From: Diadophis punctatus similis
Taxonomy: Eukaryota > Chordata > Lepidosauria > Squamata > Dipsadidae
NCBI GenBank assembly: GCA_023053685.1
Contig: JALIGW010000010.1
Location: 7,974,596-8,038,595 of the forward strand
Direction of reading: 5' to 3'
Length of the DNA: 64,000 bases
The position numbers and the translations under genes were made by a program. Each line of letters begins with the position of its first letter. The stretch's first letter is position 1. Under the pieces are notes generated by a model. The model saw only the letters and a program-made list of their open reading frames with translations. It did not search any database and was not told the origin of the DNA. Positions 9,951 through 21,390 of this stretch are shown piece by piece.

Positions 9951-10485
9951 TGGGGCTGGTTTCTAAATAGACTGATTGAATCTTTCTTAAGGGGCACAAA
10001 ATATCTGCTAGGGGCTATTAAGAAAGACTGAGTCTGCTTCCTGCCTCTAAAAAAACATGTTTCTCCATTTCTCCCTTTGGGGAAATATAATATTCTGGCT
10101 TTTTAATATTCCTCAAAATATTTCATTCTTCTAGGAGAGGGGTAGGTGCTGACTTTCTACACTTTATATTATAATTAATTTCAACTATGACACACCTCTG
10201 CTGGCTTTCATACTACCAGTTGTTTCAAAACTTTAAAAAGCATTGGTAAAATTAAAAATTATGCTGTTTTACAACCCTTTCCCTTGATTCCTTTTTATTA
10301 GTTCAGCTTTTTAGTTTGCAAACCTGATAGCAGGGCTTGTCTCTTTTTTGGAAACTTTAACTCTACAGAAAGTATATTAAAAGTATAATATAGAAACAAA
10401 TACACATAATATCATTTCTGAATAAGATATCCACATAAGTAAATTATTATAAAATTTAAATTAATGTAAAAATAAAGATAATGCC
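9951..10485. other. No recognisable feature
   Basis: AT-rich single-copy-looking DNA with no long frame, inverted repeat or element end that I can identify. Confidence 0.6.
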
Positions 10486-10935
10486 TGAGTATATTGATTG
10501 ATTGATTATATGCCATCAAGTCATTTTAGACTCCTAGTAACCATAAAGATTTTTTTCAAGATGATGTTATCCTAACTTGTTCTTTCATGTCTCACAAAGA
10601 TGCACTCATAACCTCTGTAACTGAGTCCCTCCACCTAACTGCATGTTGACTTCTCTTTCCTTTAACTTTTCCCTTCATTACAGACATTTCCAAAGAGTCG
10701 GTATTCGTATAATGTGTCTGAACTAAGATAATTTCAGCCTGGTTATTGTGCATCAAGTGAGAAATTGAGGTTGATTTGTTCAATGAGCCATTGATTTGTT
10801 TTCTTGGCTGTCCACAATATTCTCAGGAGTCTTCCCCAACACTAAATGTCAAAAGCATCAATGCTCTTCTTATCCTAGTTTTTAAAAGTCCAACTTTTAT
10901 TTCCATTCACTCAGGTGGGGTTTTTTTTAATTAAG
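10486..10935 (-). mobile_element. RTE/BovB-type LINE 3' fragment
   Basis: The plus-strand text shows landmarks of the complement of BovB-type ORF ends: GCCATCAAGTCATTTTAGAC at 10513, CTGAGTCCCTCCACCTAACT at about 10621, then TATTCTCAGGAGTCTTC at about 10829 and GTCCAACTTTTATTTCCA at about 10889. The second fragment at 20555 shares the same words in the same order. It is strongly diverged and open frames are gone. The call rests on recalled family text, so a library search would be decisive. Confidence 0.55.
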
Positions 10936-11490
10936 AGTTTCCATTTTGTTTTCTTTTAGCAAGAAATATGGAATGATGGGGGAAATGATAATAAGGGCTT
11001 CATCTCCTGCAATTATTGCCACAAAATAAAAAGACCTAGAAGTCCCTGATTATAGAACTGAAATAACCAGTTCCTATTCTAAGAAGCAGATGGACATGTC
11101 TTTGATAGTCATTTGACACTGCACCACAGGGATCTCTATTCCATGCATGTATGTGTTAACCTTTGGATGACAACATTGAAGACAGTGTGCTATAATTGTC
11201 AAGTATAATCAAGTATAGTCACAACGTTTTACGAGTTATCTTGAAAAAGATAAGCAATCTTTTGAGTATTACAGTAGAGTCTTATTAACAGTGCAATGCA
11301 GTTTATGATAGTGTGCACAGTGAAAATCCCATCTCTATTTTTCTCCATCTTACACAGTATATCATTAGAATATAAAGATACAATTTTAAAATAAACTAAA
11401 TAAATTAGTTTAATAATCTGTTAGATAACTTCATACAGTATGCATCAAATAGTGGCAAAGGAGTGTTAGATGTTGCTCATAATCAGCAAC
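10936..11490. other. No recognisable feature
   Basis: AT-rich intergenic DNA. Short words such as TCAAGTATAATCAAGTATAG repeat once near 11200-11220. Nothing else stands out. Confidence 0.55.
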
Positions 11491-11840
11491 TACTGTGTTT
11501 CCCCAAAAATAAGACCCTGTCTTATATTTTTTGAACCCCAAAATAAGCACTTGGCCTTATTTTTGGGGAGGTCTTATTATTTTGGGACGCGTGGAGGAAG
11601 ACGGGGCGCCTCTTGCCGTCTTACCTGATTTCCAGCTCTGTCTCCCTTACCCAAACCAGAGGAAATGACGGGGACCAGCTGCGCATGCATTTAAATATTT
11701 TCAGGGAGGGTTTATTTTGGGGGAAGGGTTTATTTTCAGAGGAGGGCTTATTTTCAGGGGAGGGCTTATTTTGGGGGAAGGGTTTATTTTTTGAGGAGGG
11801 CTTATTTTCGGGGGATGTCTTATTTTTGGGAAAACATGAT
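11491..11840. mobile_element. Palindromic MITE with an internal 18-bp minisatellite
   Basis: The ends are inverted copies: TTTCCCCAAAAATAAGAC near 11499 and GTCTTATTTTTGGGAAAA near 11817. Inside the right half, about six units of roughly 18 bp with the core GGGCTTATTTTNGGGG run from 11703 to 11825. I recognise the end sequence as a common sauropsid MITE but cannot assign a superfamily, because the target duplication is unclear. Confidence 0.65.
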
Positions 11841-12179
11841 ATTGCCATCATGTTTGTAATATAGTGATTTAGAGGAGTTCTTGAGCTGATTTAGAAGTCA
11901 GCTTATTTTACTAAGAACCATTAAGCATTAAATATCTAGATGGACAGAATTTTTATTAATGCATTTTTAATTTAGTGTATTGACATGTGATTTTGGCTAT
12001 AGAGTTGTGTAGATAAGGTATGTTTTATTTCTAGGTTGAATTCAAACCCTATCTTTCAACTCTATCATTTTAAAATCATGTTGCAACAAAAGCCAATCTA
12101 TAAACATTATATTTCTGAAAGTCAGGCTAAAATTCTTAATGGTACCTCTATGTGCCATCGGTGCCATTTAGAGAGGACC
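11841..12179. other. No recognisable feature
   Basis: AT-rich DNA between two MITEs. No coding or repeat signal seen. Confidence 0.5.
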
Positions 12180-12187
12180 TTCTAGGG

Positions 12188-12588
12188 CAGTGATGGCGAA
12201 CCTTTTTCTTCTTGTGTGCCAAAAATGGGAGTGTGCATGCGCGCTAGCACGCACACGTGCTGGCACACAACCCCCCCACGTGCACCACACTGTGCATGCG
12301 TGCATCCCCGTGAAGCCTCCGGAGTACGAAAAACAGCCCAGCAGGCAAACCGGAAGTTTGGCAAAACAGACTTCCGGTTTGCCTATTGGGCTTTTTTTCG
12401 CACTCTGGAGGCTTCAGGGAAGCCTCCTGAAGCCTGGGAAGGGTGAAAACGGCCTTCCCCAAGGCTGAAAATCAGCTGGCCAGTGCGCGCATGTGCACTG
12501 GAGCTGACATAGGGCAATGCCTCGCGTGCCCTCAGATATGGCTCTGCGTGCCACCTGTGGCATGCGTGCCATAGGTTCGCCATCATGG
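12188..12588. mobile_element. hAT-type MITE, 401 bp, complete
   Basis: It starts CAGTGATGGCGAACCTTTTT and ends GGTTCGCCATCATGG. Exact 8-bp duplications TTCTAGGG flank it at 12180-12187 and 12589-12596. An 8-bp duplication and CAG...CTG-like ends are hAT marks. The interior is rich in CpG and GCATGCG words and has imperfect inverted copies around ACCGGAAGTTTGGCAAAACA / CTTCCGGTTTGCC near 12350-12385. No transposase is encoded, so it would move only with help from another element. Confidence 0.9.
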
Positions 12589-12596
12589 TTCTAGGG

Positions 12597-14566
12597 GGGG
12601 TGCTAAGATAGGGAAAGTAACTGCATGTTGCATTTTCTCTATGAATTTTAATATTCAATAAAAACACACATGCAGAGCTATGATTCTACCATCATAGCTG
12701 CCCTTGTAACTCTTTTACTTGCCCATGGTACAAAGAGGAGCAGCTTTCAGTTCCTTTCAATTACATTTTTTAGACATAGTAGTTCAGGTGCATGAGAAGA
12801 AGAACAACCTATTTCCTCATATCTATTTAACACCTGCAAAAGCTTCTAGTTCTCTTCCTGTTTTTGCATAAGGAACTGTATGACTACAGTGTATTACAGA
12901 ACTATAAGGAACACTTGTTTGATTGTACACTCATTATCCTAAAGAAAATTCTGAATCGGCCCTCACTGTTCAGAATTTTGCTCTTCTGCATAAACTCTAC
13001 TTCTGTTTGACTATAGCATCTCTTAGATTTAGTTATTGTACAGGGATGAAGTCCAATGTTATTCTTAAACATACTGTAAATATAATTAATTTAGCAACAT
13101 ATTCCCCTCATTTATCCTTTTCCAGATTTTAGCCCCTAATGAAAGGTAATTTTTTTTCCTGTTGGGTTTTGTCCCTGTGAAACATACATGACAGTTCTAC
13201 ATAAAAAATTCAGAGGAATTTTTAACAAAAGCTGTTGCTGAGAAAGAAGTTTAAAAAAAACAAGAATTGACCACAGCATTTGAGCAGCAACAACTGAAGA
13301 ATATATCCTTGCCACAGATCCCCGCTACAGTTTTTAGCTATCCTGTGTTTCATTCTCCTATATTGCCGGTTGCTAGATATTTATTGTTTTATGCAAGCAT
13401 ATGGCTGTTTCATTGGTATTAATATCACTGAAAATATAAAATCCACATGGAAAGTGTAGCTTATAATTTCTTCCTTATCTTTGTTGCCTGATGATGCCAG
13501 AATATAGGTGGCAAGTAATTTGTTTCTCAAATTACCATATTGCTTCAAATGCTGCATATAGCTCTTGTGTCACCAAACTGCCTCCATATACTTCAAAAAT
13601 AGTAGGTAAAATGTTATAGTCCCAGTTAGTAGCATACTACTATACTGTTGTGTATACTGGCTGCTATGTTCTCTGTTAGTCAACAATTGCTGAGGGGTGT
13701 TTTTTTTTTTTTGTAGTTTCTAACAGTGATGGCCTGTTAAGGCAGTGAATTATTCTTAACCCTAGAAGCTCATTTTCCATTACCTTTCCATGTCCCAGGA
13801 AACAGCCATTACATTTTACCCTGTGGTGGATTGCTCTCCTTGTTTTCCCACTCCTTGCCCATAGTCTTGCAAAGTTTCCCTTCTCTTTAATATCCCCCCT
13901 CTTCCCATTCCTTCCCTAACATCTTTTTAAATTGCAGGGTAGAAATCTTACTTTGTTTCTGTGAAGATGAATAAGTTTTTCCTTGCATTCTTATTTCTCA
14001 GTTCATATGCAAGAATTCTAAAATAGTGTAAATACTTCAAAGAAGTGCCTCAGAATGATCAGGTCTATATACTAATCACATTTTCCCACCTAAATATTAA
14101 AGCAGCCAACTCTATTGTCAAGTTTTTGTTGGAAAGTAGGGGTTTTTTGGGATGCTTTTCTTGGCAATCTCCCATACACAAAATGATTTTGCTTTTCTGC
14201 AGAAAATAAAATGAAATGGAGTGGCCATGCCTGCTGAGACAGTCAGAATACCATCCCAAGCTGAGGATGATTTTTGAAAAAGTCTGGCTTCTTTAATGAT
14301 TCTAACAGTGCTTGTTAATGAGCACAGCTGGGCATAAAAAGCACTTCTTTCCATGGGTTTTTCTAGCACTACTCCAAACTATATCTGTGTAGTGAAACTC
14401 ATTCTCACAGGCATACAGTTAACAGTGATTTAGAAAGTGAGTTTTTTGTCATCTATAGGTTTCATAAGAGCCACACAGCAGGAGAAAAATGTAATCTTTT
14501 TTCAACGTGATGCAGAAACTGTTGTATCATGGTGGCTGTTAGAAAAGCTCCACGAATTCCTTGATG
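12597..14566. other. Two kilobases without identifiable features
   Basis: AT-rich DNA with only short frames (none above 85 codons with recognisable content). A T12 run sits at about 13702. I see no element ends or RNA gene. This could be old intron or intergenic DNA of the host. Confidence 0.55.
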
Positions 14567-14571
14567 TTTGC

Positions 14572-14951
14572 TGTTACGTATGGAGGTATATAGTAAATTT
14601 GCATAGCTGCAGCTAATTGGCTGAAATGTTTTATTTTATTTATTTATTTATTTTTGTCAAGTACGTGTTGGTAATATACATAGATATAACATTGTTTATA
14701 TACATAAGATAGGTACTGATAAGAGGGAACATTAGGACAGGGACAGTGGACATGCTGGTGCACTTATGCACGCCCCTTAAATAGCGGCGGCAGATTTGAA
14801 TGCCTGTCACTGGCCGGCTGAACTGCAGGGAAGCCCTTAAAAGTGGCTTCCCTACAGCTCGTGGCCAGTTCTTGTTACTGACTCTAGCCTGCTAATAAAG
14901 TGCTGAACTGTTCTACGGCTCGCCTCTCCTTTCCTGCGTGCTAATCTAACA
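14572..14951 (+). repeat. Gypsy 1 5' LTR, interrupted
   Basis: The LTR is 231 bp once the LINE tail at 14630-14778 is removed, against 219 bp for the 3' LTR. CCTGCTAATAAAGTGC near 14888 holds the AATAAA signal. About 14 bp after the LTR, the sequence CTGGCGATGAAGG is the likely primer-binding area, though I cannot match it to a given tRNA. Confidence 0.9.
14630..14778 (-). mobile_element. Short LINE 3' end inserted in the 5' LTR
   Basis: This 149-bp piece matches the 3' end of the LINE at 24361 in sequence and orientation (TGTCAAGTACGTGTTGGTAA, GTGCACTTATGCACGCCCCT), including the TTTA-rich tail. The uninterrupted 3' LTR shows the empty site, AGCTTAAATAGCGG. A few bases (AAAT) appear on both sides as a short duplication. 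Confidence 0.9.
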
Positions 14952-14979
14952 CTGGCGATGAAGGTAGTGGAAGAAGACA

Positions 14980-15835
14980 ATGGAACAAAGGCACCTCATG
15001 GCATCTTTTAAGCACAAAACCGAACTGCTCCAGCCAGAACAAATCGCAAGGATGGCACACCAGCAATCACCAGCTCCAGCCTTCTTTGATCCTAAGACAG
15101 AGGAATGAAAAACTTACATGTCTCGGTTCCGCATGTTTCTGGAAGCGAATAACTTCCAAGATTTACCAGACAACAGAAAGAGGGCTCTCTTCCTGACCTA
15201 CTGCGGACCAAAGACATACAAGATGGCTCAAACGCTGGTAGCACCAGCAGACATAGAATCCATCTCCTGGACGACACTACAGATGGCACTCAAAGAACAC
15301 TACGCGCCCTCAGATCCCTCGATGGTTTGTAGGAACAAATTCTACAAGCGAGAACAAAAAGAAGAGGAACCGATTAACAATTTTGTCACCAAACTCTGGG
15401 AAATGGCATCCAAGTGCGAGTTTATAAACCCAGAGGAGATGATGAAAGACAGAATAATTCTGGGCATGAGGAACCTCACCCTACAAAAGAAACTCCTCAT
15501 CTGCAGAGGAGCTACATTCAAGGAAGTGGTAGATGAAGCCAGAGCCGCGGAATCGTCTGACAACTCTGCAGCCACCATCCAAAAATCTTCCGGAATCCAT
15601 CTAACCCAATGACAAGACGATTGGAGAGCAGAGGTACTGGAAGGTGAGGATGGCGAGAAGAGGAGGACCACGTGTACAGAATCCAGCATGACAGAAGAGT
15701 GAGTCCCAGAGAAATAGTCAAGGCAGCTCTGCTGTCCAGGCTACCTAGGCAACCATGCAAGGGTGGCGTGCAAGTTCAGAGATGCCGTTTGCAGACGCTG
15801 CCAGAAGAGGGGCCATATAGCAGAGGCATGCAGAG
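14980..15835 (+). pseudogene. Gypsy 1 Gag with zinc knuckle
   Basis: The frame opens at ATG 14980, 28 bases after the 5' LTR, and is closed by a TGA at 15106. It reopens to 15612, then stops again, and the same frame holds a CCHC knuckle (CRRCQKRGHIAEAC) at about 15790-15831. Recognisable Gag text is present (FLTYCGPKTYKMAQTL, FYKREQKEEEPINNFVTKLW, LICRGATFKEVVDEARAAE). The length to the knuckle is normal for Mag-type Gag. Gag would package the element RNA. At least two in-frame stops end its function. Confidence 0.85.
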
Positions 15836-16949
15836 CTTCACAGCCAGCCCAGTTCCAAGCCCCCCCATGAACTATAGACCAACCATGGGCTATAACAGGC
15901 AGGGACAAAACCGGCCCGGGGGACAGAGAGTCAGATGGAGAGATTACCCGCACCAAAAAACAAGGGGTCTTTACCACACTGTAGCCCACTCAGACGCAGG
16001 GCAGGATGACAAATTCTTTATAACCATACAGATTAATGGACTTCCATGTACAGTGGAGATAGATACAGGATCGGCATTCACTATCATGGACTGGAACACC
16101 CTTAACCAATTCATGCCAGAAATGAAAAGACACCATCTCAAACCGCAAAGCACATGCCTAACCGACTTCCATGGAAACCAAGTGCGTATTCTAGGAAGAG
16201 CAGACATTCCGGTCAGATTCAAAGACATACAAAAAGAACTTCAGCTCACGATCATAGATGGCCACAGTCCAACCCTGCTTGGTGTAGAGTGGCTCAAGCC
16301 TCTTGGAATCAGTTTCAACGGAATCAACCACATCAAAGAGGATGAACTGAGCAAGCTGCTGGACAAATTCCAGACTGTCTTCGATGGGAAATTAGGTAAA
16401 TATACTGGTAAACCAATATCATTTAACCTAGACCCCAGCATCACACCAGTCAGGCTTAAGCCCTGCAGAGTCCCTTTTGCACGAAGGCCAAAAGTAGATG
16501 AACAGCTCGACAAACTAATAGCCCAAGGGGTTTTAGAGCCAGTCAACCATGCCATGTGGGAGACTCCCATAGTTACACCTATGAAGCCAGATGGGTCCAT
16601 CAGGGTATGTACTGACTATAAAGGGACAATTAACAAGGCACTACAACCCAATGCCTATCCTGTACTGGTGGTGCAATACTTGCTACATTCCCTGGGAAAT
16701 GGGAAAATATTTGCCAAACTAGATCTAGCACAGGCACATAAACAGCTGCCTGTAGACAAAGCCACCGCTGAAGCCCAAACTATTGTAACACACACAGGGG
16801 CTTTCAAGTGCAACCGATTGCAATTTGGAGTCTGCATGGCTCCAGGACTATTTCAAAGCTTAATGGAGCGATTGCTACAAAGTATCCCAGGCATAGTCCC
16901 TTACTTCGATGATGTGCTCATCTCAGGGACTCAGAGGAACAATTATTAA
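15672..16949 (+). pseudogene. Gypsy 1 protease and RT fingers-palm
   Basis: The first 100 residues of this 425-residue frame read through Gag in the wrong phase. Real Pol follows: a protease with VEIDTGSAFTIMD, then RT with KPCRVPFARRPKVDEQLDKL, ETPIVTPMKPDGSIRVCTDYKG, FAKLDLAQAHKQLPVD and PYFDDVLISG (YxDD with Phe) near the C-terminus. The frame ends by stop at 16947, shortly after the active site; the RT continues at 16967 in another frame. Confidence 0.88.
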
Positions 16950-16966
16950 ACTGATTAAGAGAGGTT

Positions 16967-17776
16967 TTGCAGAGATTCCAAGACAAGGGGCTTAAAGTAA
17001 GAAAGAACAAATGTAAAATTGGGATTAAAAGTGTGGAATTCTTAGGGTTTCGGATAGATGGATCTGGCATACACCCCATAGAAGAAAAAGTTAAAGCCAT
17101 AAAGGAAGCACTAACACCAAAAAATAAAACGGAATTACAGGCGTTCCTAGGTCTATTAAACTTCTATGCTGTTTTCTTATGACAGAAGGCAACTGTCGCA
17201 GAACCACTCCATAGACTTTTGGGGAAGTTGGCCACGTGGACTTGGGGACAAAGGGAAGAGGACGCATTCACAGCCGTAAAAGGACTATTGTCTTCTAATA
17301 GTGTGTTAATGCAGTATAGTGAAACACTTCCCCTTTTACTAATTTGCGATGCCTCCCCTTTTGGAGTAGGGGCGGTACTGAGTCACCGACTACCTGATGG
17401 CACCGAAGCCCCTATTGCTTTCTACTCTAAAACAATGTCCCCAGCAGAAAGGAATTACAGTCAGCTGGATAAAGAAGCGCTTGCAGCAGTGGCCGGCATC
17501 AAGCGTTTTCATGAATATCTGTATGGCAGGAAATTCGAATTAATAACGGACCATAAACCCCTACCCCGACTGCTGGCAGGCAACAGACAGATACCTCAAT
17601 ACATGTCGCCCCGCCTCACTAGATGGTCCATATTCCTCTCCAGTTATTCATACAAACTCACACACAGACCTGGACGAAGCTTTGGACATGCAGATGCCTT
17701 AAGCCACTGCCCAACACCAGACCTCATGGAGGACCCCGCACCTGTGGCCGAAATATTGCTAATCGACATAGAGTGA
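16967..17776 (+). pseudogene. Gypsy 1 RT thumb and RNase H
   Basis: The frame 16967-17182 carries the RT connection (VEFLGFRIDGSGIHP, TELQAFLGLLNFY). After a stop at 17180, the frame 17219-17776 carries RNase H: LLLICDASPFGVGAVLSHRL, YSQLDKEALAAV, FELITDHKPLPRLL and GHADALSH. Both frames are in the same phase, so a single stop separates them. The RNase H would remove the RNA strand during cDNA synthesis. Confidence 0.85.
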
Positions 17777-17937
17777 ACCAGCGCAGTCACATCAAGAGAA
17801 ATAGCCGAGCACACCAGCAAAGACAAGGTACTCTGCAAAGTTTTAAACTGGGTGTTGAGGGGATGGCCACAGGTGAACGAAGAGGAGGAGTTCTAAACAT
17901 TCAAAAATAAGCAAACGGAACTCTCGGTACTAAACAG

Positions 17938-18704
17938 GTGTTTCCTGTGGGGGGAGCGAGCTGTTATTCCATCAACTTTAAGGAAAACAGTAATGCAGAC
18001 ACTTCATATGGGCCACCCAGGGATAATAAGAATGAAGGCCCTGGCGAGAAGCTATCTGTGGTGGCCAGGGCTAGACCAAGACATTATGGACTGGGTGGCA
18101 ACATGTCCACCATGCCACGAGACCAGGCCAGTTCCCCCAAGAAACTCCCAAATGGGAACAATCAAAAAGCCCCTGGTCCAGAATACATATTGACTTTGCT
18201 GGACCCATGGAGGGGCAAATATTTCTCATTGTTGTGGATGCTTACTCAAAGTGGCTGGAAGTAGCCCACCTGACATCAACAACATCAGAAGCCACCGTCA
18301 GGGCATTGAGGAAACTATTTGCCATGCATGGATTACCAGACACCCTCGTGTCTGACAACGGTCCCCAGTTTACAGTTAAGCCCATGGAGTCCTTTCTGGC
18401 AGATTTGGGGATACATCACATACTGGTCTCGCCCTGGAACCCCTCGAGCAATGGTCAAGCAGAATGCATGGTAAGGCTGACCAAAGAGACTTTAACACAA
18501 ATGAGACCAGGGGACTGGCAGGAAAAGATAGATCAGTTCCCCTTGGTCCAGCACATATCTCCATGTGCGGCAACCAACAAAAGTCCAGCCGAACTATTAA
18601 TGGGGAGGAAAAGGTCAGCTCTGGACAGGCTAAACTCAAACTACAGTCCAGAGACCCCCCTAGAATCATACAAAATCTCAAGGAACCTAGCCGAGGCGAC
18701 CTGA
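17938..18704 (+). pseudogene. Gypsy 1 integrase
   Basis: A zinc-binding HHCC head is visible at 17993-18193 (HMGHPGIIRMKALARSYLWWP, then CPPC). The catalytic core lies at 18207-18704: IVVDAYSKWLEV, VSDNGPQFTV and NPSSNGQAEC supply the Asp, Asp and Glu. TNKSPAELLMGRKR closes the core. A frame change between 18193 and 18207 splits head and core. Confidence 0.85.
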
Positions 18705-19293
18705 TCTTCACACAGAACTTCGCGGGGGAGCCCAAATGGCTACCCGGAATTATAAGCGAAGTTACCTGACCAAAATCCTACAGGGTCTGGCTGGAGGATG
18801 GGAGACACTGGCGCAGGCACATTGACCAACTCAGAAGTCGAGTTGGAGAATCCTGGCTGCGCCAGCAAAACCCAAGGCCCCCCAAGAAGACGAAGCGAGA
18901 AGATCCAGGTCTCTGCCCCGCAGAGACTGCAAACCGCAGAATACAACTGACGCCAAGAGAAACCAGCCCCTAACTGCCAGACAACCTGAATCCACTAGCT
19001 CAAGCCCAGAGGAGGAGCGCAACCACTTACTGGTAACCGTAGAGACCCATGGAGACACTCTGGAGCCGACTCCACCGACGAACGATCTTCAGCCTCCACG
19101 CCTGGAGGCTGGTTCCAGATCTTTCCACAAGGAGGCGACAGAGAAACAGCAAGTATGTCTGCTTCGGTCAAAGGAACCCTACCAACTGAGCTGCGCAGGC
19201 CCAGTAGGACTGTCAGGAGACCTGCGTACTTACGGGACTACGTGGCTCACGTCCACACTGGATTGGCTGTCCCAGGAACTGAGAGGGGAGGGG
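18705..19293 (+). pseudogene. Gypsy 1 integrase tail and polypurine tract
   Basis: Broken frames continue the C-terminal tail (YRVWLEDGRHWRRHIDQLR; later LRRPSRTVRRPAYLRDY at 19188-19232, a motif often closing Mag-type Pol). No chromodomain is seen. GAGAGGGGAGGGG at 19281-19293 is the primer for plus-strand DNA, touching the LTR. Confidence 0.75.
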
Positions 19294-19512
19294 TGTTACG
19301 TACGGAGGTACGTAGTAAATTTGCAAAGCCACCGCTGATTAGCTTAAATAGCGGTGGCAGATTTGAACGCCTGTCACTGGCCGGCTGAACTGCAGGGAAG
19401 CCCTTAAAAGAGGCTTCCCTACAGCTCGTGGCCAGTTCTTGTTACTGACTCTAGCCTGCTAATAAAGTGCCAAGTACAGCTCGCCTCTCCTTTCCCGCGC
19501 GCAAATCTAACA
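19294..19512 (+). repeat. Gypsy 1 3' LTR
   Basis: The 219 bp run from TGTTACGTACGG to AATCTAACA. It differs from the 5' copy by scattered substitutions, many at CpG. AATAAA lies in CTGCTAATAAAGTGCC at about 19460. The target duplication TTTGC follows directly. Confidence 0.92.
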
Positions 19513-19517
19513 TTTGC

Positions 19518-20554
19518 TGCTTGCAGTAAGCAATTTATGCATCATTAGATTTTGCAATAACTGGTTTGTGTGGCTTCCTCTTCAACAAGAAAAACAATTT
19601 TCTTAGCATCGTATCTATGTAAGTGTGCTATTACTCATATGCCTCTGTCAGTATATTTGACTTGTTTGTTGTCTAATGTTCCAGGTGAAAACTGTTATGA
19701 TTTATTTTGTAATTTTCAGGATGCCAATTTAAAATATTATTTTGCCTATTGTTTACCATCAATTATAATTTATCACTGTTAAAAAATGGATATACGTAAA
19801 ATCTTGAATTCTGTTTAATGGTTGATAAACTATTTATGCAGCTTTTTTTCTTTTTTAAATATAACTTTTATGTCTAGAATGTGCATTTTATATTATTATG
19901 TACTTTGGTTCTCTACTTATCATCTAAACATCGTAGAACTGAATTACCTTCATATTAGTAATGTGACATGGTAAGAATGCAAAATAATTATCAATAAAGG
20001 CTTATCTTCAAAACAGCCTAATAGCAGCATGAACATGGCCTAGCTGTCATTTTGTATATATAGTCTTCACAGTGTGGCCTTTCTCTACCCTCCTCTCCCC
20101 CAACTTGTAGGTTAGATAGCTTAAGATGATAGTTTTTCCAATTTTAAAATAGTATTTTCCCTCTTGTAAGAACACAGTTTTATTCAGAAACTAGTGTGAT
20201 TCATTTACAAAATAGTTGTTGACACAGGCAGGGATGGAATCCCTGTTTCTAATGACCATTTGTGGTTACTTGTGAATTATCTTCATGGTCATTTTGGCTT
20301 AGACTACAGGAAAGATCAGAAACCCAGCTTCTGCATAGGCATGTAGCCATGTAAAGTTTTCAAAACGCTTGAAAGGAAACACAGAGACTTCTTATGATAC
20401 AAATTTAGTGCCTGTTTGAAACATTATTACAATTGTGTTTAAAACTAAGACAAGCACTCTCTTGAGAGAGCACTACTTTTTCATTGCACAGAATATCAAC
20501 AGATACCCAGAAAATTTTTATGATAGGTTAAAATGTGATCAGTTAGGCAACTTG
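19518..20554. other. No recognisable feature
   Basis: AT-rich DNA with no long frames or element ends. It continues the same host context as 12597-14566, which the Gypsy insertion split. Confidence 0.55.
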
Positions 20555-20868
20555 ATGATTATGAGGATTACATCCCATCCATTTGCTGCCAACTAATAGT
20601 GACCCCCATATAGATTTTTCCCCATGAAAAACTGTCCCTAACCCAGTCCTTCATGGCTTCCAATTAGGTTTTCATTGCTACTGTAACTAAGTCCATCCAC
20701 CTTGCTGCTGTTCTTCCTTTTCATTTCGCTTTTCCCTGCATTAAAGCCTTTTCTAGAGAGCTGCATCTTTGTATAATATATAATATAAGTTGTTTTAGGT
20801 CATTTGTGCCTTGAGTGAGAACTTTATTCTTTCAGTGTTCCATTGTTTTGTTTTCTTGACTGTCTACA

Positions 20869-21390
20869 CAGGGGTGTCAAACTCAAGGCCTGGGACCCAG
20901 ATCCAGCCTGCAGGGTGCTTAGATCTCATCAGATCAGATTAACAGAGTTGGAAGGGACCTTGCAGGTCATCTAGTCCAACCCCCTGCCCAAGCAGGAGAC
21001 CCTTACATCTGCCTCTACCTAGGATCGAACTCACAACCTCCTGATTGTGAGGCAAGAGTTCCACCTCTAGAGATCTGGCCCGCGGGGCCACCCTGGAAAC
21101 AGCGAAGGATTGGCCCGTGGTGCTTCTGCCAGTGAAAACAGAGCTCGCAAGTGCTGCAGGCAGCCCTACCAAGCTCTGTTTTCACTGGCAGAGGGTTGCA
21201 GGAGGCTGTTGCAGCTGAGCAGTTGAGCTCAGGAGTCCGTTTTCGCTGGCAGAGCACTCAGGCCACCACAGATGCCCCGACACGAGTGATGTTGAGCTGG
21301 CCATGTCCACCCTAGCTACGCTCACCCTGGCCCCCAAGGTCAAACACATCCCTGATGCAGCCCTCAATGAAATCGAGTTTAACACCCCTG
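20869..21390. mobile_element. hAT-type MITE with a nested SINE
   Basis: It starts CAGGGGTGTCAAACTCAAGG and ends GAGTTTAACACCCCTG. The same family is at 24031-24350. Without the SINE it is about 380 bp. The flanking octamers (TGTCTACA and GTTTATGC) do not match well, so the target duplication is decayed or absent. Confidence 0.85.
20934..21073 (-). mobile_element. tRNA-derived SINE with a CR1-like 3' tail
   Basis: On the minus strand, a tRNA-like head with a B-box-like GTGAGTTCGATCC and a candidate A-box region (AGGTGGAACTCTTGCC) is followed by the CR1 3' end words GGTTGGACTAGATGACCTG and AAGGTCCCTTCCAACTCTG. SINEs that borrow a LINE tail are mobilised by that LINE, so CR1 is the likely partner. 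It sits inside the hAT MITE. Confidence 0.75.

Larger units (their letters stand above)
14572..19512 (+). mobile_element. Gypsy element 1 (Mag-like), complete structure, coding decayed
   Basis: Two LTRs begin TGTTACGTA and end AATCTAACA. Exact 5-bp target duplications TTTGC flank the element at 14567-14571 and 19513-19517. Between them lie Gag, protease, RT, RNase H and integrase in Gypsy order, then a purine tract GAGAGGGGAGGGG directly before the 3' LTR. Integrase lacks a chromodomain, and its GWxP-type region with CATTNKSPAELLMGR-like text resembles Mag/K02A2.6-type elements. Several stops and frame changes make it inactive. Confidence 0.92.

Noticed and set aside
11613..11864. Frame with a repeated GEGLFWGKGLF-like unit, looking like a repeat protein
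   Set aside because: It is the translation of an 18-bp minisatellite inside a MITE.
14572..19512. Endogenous retrovirus with an envelope gene
   Set aside because: Nothing like an envelope frame lies between integrase and the 3' LTR, and the Pol text is of Gypsy type.
20934..21073. A host tRNA gene
   Set aside because: The tRNA-like head is degenerate and joined to a CR1 tail, so it is a SINE.
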